Below are positions 6,336 to 7,637 of a stretch of DNA of 7,637 nucleotides, one piece after another. Position 1 is the first letter of the stretch. Every line of letters starts with the position of its first letter. Position numbers and translations under genes: made by a program. Under the pieces are notes generated by a model. The model searched no databases. It was not told where the DNA came from and saw only the letters and a list, made by a program, of their open reading frames with translations. Source of the DNA: an uncultured beta proteobacterium. GTDB lineage: Bacteria > Pseudomonadota > Gammaproteobacteria > Burkholderiales > Rhodocyclaceae. The stretch is taken from positions 1 through 7,637 of the forward strand of contig CAIYYE010000119.1 of the NCBI GenBank assembly GCA_903930395.1, in the 5' to 3' direction.

Positions 6336-7055
6336 ATGAAACGCGCCCTCGTCACCGGTGGCAGCGGCGGCATCGGTGCGGCGATCTGCAAACGCCTCGC
6401 CGCTGACGGCCACCACGTCATCGTCCATGCCAACCGCAGCCTGGAAAAAGCAGCCGCCATCGTCGGCGATATCATCAGCGCAGGCGGCAGTGCCGAAGCT
6501 GTCGCCTTTGACATCACCGACCGCAGCGCAACGGCCGGCGCACTCGAAATCCTGCTCGAACCGGGCGCCATCCAGATCCTGGTCAACAACGCCGGCATCC
6601 ATGCCGATGCTGTTTTTCCGGGCATGAGCGGCGAGCAGTGGGATTCCGTACTCGACGTTTCGCTGAACGGCTTTTTCAACGTCACCCAGCCGCTGACCCT
6701 GCCGATGATCCGCACCCGCTGGGGCCGCATCGTCACCATTTCGTCGATTGCCGGCATCACGGGCAACCGGGGCCAGGTCAATTACTCCGCCGCCAAGGGC
6801 GCACTGCACGCGGCCAGCAAATCGCTGGCGCTGGAACTGGCCAGCCGTGGCATCACGGTCAATGCCGTGGCACCGGGCATCATTGCCACCGACATGATAG
6901 AAGGCGCTTTCGATGCTGAGGCGATCAAGACTCTGGTGCCGATGAAGCGCGCCGGCCAGCCGGAAGAGGTCGCTGATCTCGTCGCCTTCCTCGCCTCCGA
7001 CCGGGCAGGCTACATTTCCGGGCAGGTTATCTCGATCAATGGCGCGATGATCTGA
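6336..7055 (+). CDS. fabG: 3-oxoacyl-ACP reductase, FabG type (ApeQ-like ketoreductase)
   Basis: This 239-residue protein is a classical short-chain dehydrogenase/reductase. The Rossmann nucleotide motif is TGGSGGIG (7-14), followed by NNAG (84-87), Asn111, Ser137 in TISSIAG, and Tyr150/Lys154 in YSAAK, so the Asn-Ser-Tyr-Lys tetrad is complete. HANRS (31-35) after beta-2 carries Arg34, consistent with NADPH preference. The C-terminus (ISGQVISINGAMI) matches FabG proteins. It would reduce 3-ketoacyl-ACP to 3-hydroxyacyl-ACP in each polyene extension cycle, between the ketosynthase and the dehydratase. It starts 13 nt after the dehydratase stop and is the last gene of the block. Whether it is the cluster-dedicated reductase (ApeQ) or also serves fatty acid synthesis cannot be told from sequence; position strongly favours the former. 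Confidence 0.93.
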   Translation: MKRALVTGGSGGIGAAICKRLAADGHHVIVHANRSLEKAAAIVGDIISAGGSAEAVAFDITDRSATAGALEILLEPGAIQILVNNAGIHADAVFPGMSGEQWDSVLDVSLNGFFNVTQPLTLPMIRTRWGRIVTISSIAGITGNRGQVNYSAAKGALHAASKSLALELASRGITVNAVAPGIIATDMIEGAFDAEAIKTLVPMKRAGQPEEVADLVAFLASDRAGYISGQVISINGAMI

Positions 7056-7061
7056 GGCCCG

Positions 7062-7090
7062 CTGCCAGCCGGCGGACATTCTGCTACATT
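7062..7090 (+). promoter_or_regulatory. Possible sigma70-type promoter for the small downstream gene
   Basis: CTGCCA (7062-7067; four of six matches to TTGACA) and TACATT (7085-7090; four of six to TATAAT) are separated by 17 bp, and TG at 7082-7083 gives an extended -10. It sits between the ketoreductase stop and the next start. The predicted leader is about 20 nt and contains the GGAGG site. Confidence 0.4.
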
Positions 7091-7105
7091 GGAGCAGACC
7101 ACTCC

Positions 7106-7110
7106 GGAGG
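7106..7110 (+). promoter_or_regulatory. Strong Shine-Dalgarno site deciding the start of the small gene
   Basis: GGAGG lies 5 nt before the ATG at 7116. This is the strongest ribosome binding site in the window. It favours ATG 7116 over the in-frame TTG at 7089, which overlaps the putative -10 element. Confidence 0.75.
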
Positions 7111-7115
7111 CAAAG

Positions 7116-7364
7116 ATGAACGACAGACAAGCGCTGAGCCTGCATCAAGCTGCACTCACCCTGGCCCACGGCGACGATGCGGTGCATGCAGCCGAAGTCG
7201 CCCTGGCCCATGCCATCGAACATGGCGAACTGCACGCCAATGTCAAACGCTGGGCCACCGAGCAGTGGGAAGGTCGGCAATTGCCAGGCAATATCAACCG
7301 GCTGGAAACCTTCATCGAGCCAGCCGAACTGGCCGCCTGGCAGCGACGCCGACAAGCGGCTTGA
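7116..7364 (+). CDS. Small histidine-rich helical protein of unknown function
   Basis: Starting at the ATG behind GGAGG, this gene encodes 82 residues. I do not recognise the family. The protein looks almost wholly alpha-helical and soluble, with no signal peptide, no membrane segment and no Cys. The first half is Ala/His-rich, with His at 10, 18, 24, 32, 36 and 40 (the last three spaced i, i+4, i+8 and thus on one helix face). A short central break (RQLPGN, 54-59) is followed by a second charged helix ending in Arg/Gln/Ala. Own ribosome binding site and possible promoter suggest it is not simply the last member of the polyene operon. It ends 6 nt from the stop of a convergent thioredoxin-like gene. 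Coding status is supported by the ribosome binding site and codon use like its neighbours. Confidence 0.65.
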   Translation: MNDRQALSLHQAALTLAHGDDAVHAAEVALAHAIEHGELHANVKRWATEQWEGRQLPGNINRLETFIEPAELAAWQRRRQAA

Positions 7365-7370
7365 GCTGTT

Positions 7371-7637
7371 TCAGCGGCTGCTCAGCAGCTCGCTGATTTC
7401 CGGCGTACTGACCGGCCGGACGACGCGGCCAATTTCCTGACCATTGCGCATCAGGATCAGCGTCGGCCACAGCTTGACGCGAAAACTGCGCCCCAGCCGA
7501 CGGCCCGGGCCGTCCTCTAGCTTGAGGAAGCGGAGATCGGGGCAGGCCTGCAGGGCCGCCTCAATGAAGGACTGGGCGGCCTGGCAATGCGGGCACCAGT
7601 CGACACCGAATTCGATCAGTGTCGAGCCGGGCAGGGC
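7371..7637 (-). CDS. Thioredoxin-fold protein with CPHC active site, C-terminal part (5' end outside window)
   Basis: Reading the minus strand from the right edge gives 88 residues ending at the TGA complementary to 7371-7373. The start LIEFGVDWCPHCQAA has the thioredoxin beta-strand and the redox motif W-C-P-H-C (Cys15 and Cys18 of the fragment). LWPTLILMRNGQEIGR (56-71) contains the cis-proline loop (Pro58) and the following beta-hairpin, and the last helix TPEISELLSS closes the fold. The fragment is nearly a full thioredoxin domain, so only a short N-terminus is probably missing. Thioredoxins usually have CGPC; CPHC is the DsbA-type dipeptide, which favours an oxidising active site. Whether a signal peptide exists lies outside the window. 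It is convergent with the polyene block and probably unrelated to it. Confidence 0.9.
   Translation of the reverse strand, partial: ALPGSTLIEFGVDWCPHCQAAQSFIEAALQACPDLRFLKLEDGPGRRLGRSFRVKLWPTLILMRNGQEIGRVVRPVSTPEISELLSSR

Noticed and set aside
5876..7355. Minus-strand open frames of 301 and 371 codons opposite the dehydratase, reductase and small gene
   Set aside because: They cross several genes with clear motifs and ribosome binding sites and have no domain signature; judged as shadows.
7363..7391. Inverted repeats GAGCTG/CAGCTC and GCTGCTCAGCAGC at the convergent gene ends as a bidirectional terminator
   Set aside because: Stems are short (5-6 bp), have no T-run on either side, and lie mostly within the thioredoxin-like coding sequence.
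1..7637. Search by eye for CRISPR arrays, tRNAs, rRNAs, insertion sequences, attachment sites and riboswitches
   Set aside because: Nothing resembling repeats with regular spacers, clover-leaf structures, transposase genes or terminal inverted repeats was seen, and no non-coding stretch exceeds 90 nt.

Overview
The window is GC-rich (roughly 60-65% by eye) and tightly packed. It looks like the 3' end of an aryl polyene (APE)/flexirubin/xanthomonadin-type pigment gene cluster from a Gram-negative proteobacterium. GC content, gene style and the lipoprotein plus type II ketosynthase repertoire suggest a betaproteobacterium, possibly Rhodocyclales (Dechloromonas/Azonexus-like). That taxonomic guess is inference and was not tested by any search.

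Layout. Positions 1-3807 hold a plus-strand run of five genes that almost touch: the C-terminal end of an MMPL/RND-type exporter (entering from the left edge), a small alpha/beta hydrolase, a membrane-anchored polysaccharide-deacetylase-like (NodB fold) protein, a class I SAM methyltransferase, and a DUF1615-type lipoprotein. Three of the four junctions are ATGA overlaps or 1-nt gaps, and the fourth is a 4-nt gap, as expected for a translationally coupled operon. An 84-nt gap with a small hairpin and an extended -10-like element separates this from a second plus-strand block at 3892-7055: an ApeO-like ketosynthase, a half-length ketosynthase-like chain-length-factor protein (ApeC-like), a hot-dog 3-hydroxyacyl-ACP dehydratase (ApeP-like) and a FabG-type ketoreductase (ApeQ-like). 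The block ends there, with no further ketosynthase of the ApeR kind. It is followed by a separate small gene with its own ribosome binding site and plausible promoter (82-residue histidine-rich protein of unknown function). A convergent minus-strand thioredoxin-fold gene runs off the right edge.

How the genes fit together. The ketosynthase/CLF-like pair would carry out malonyl condensations on an ACP-bound aryl starter. The ketoreductase and dehydratase would then process each beta-keto unit to the trans double bond without enoyl reduction, giving a conjugated polyene. The methyltransferase would modify the aryl head group. The exporter, lipoprotein, hydrolase and deacetylase-like protein are candidates for transfer, release and installation of the product in the envelope. 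The ACPs, aryl-ACP ligase, second dehydratase (ApeI), acyltransferase and LolA-like protein normally found in such clusters are not in this window and presumably lie upstream.

The observations most worth following are: the lipoprotein at 2626-3807, which carries three spaced motifs resembling the ES / G-x-MQ / (Y/F)NAG signature of lytic transglycosylases; the half-length ketosynthase partner with Asp at the usual Cys position; and the deacetylase-like protein with a degenerate third motif.
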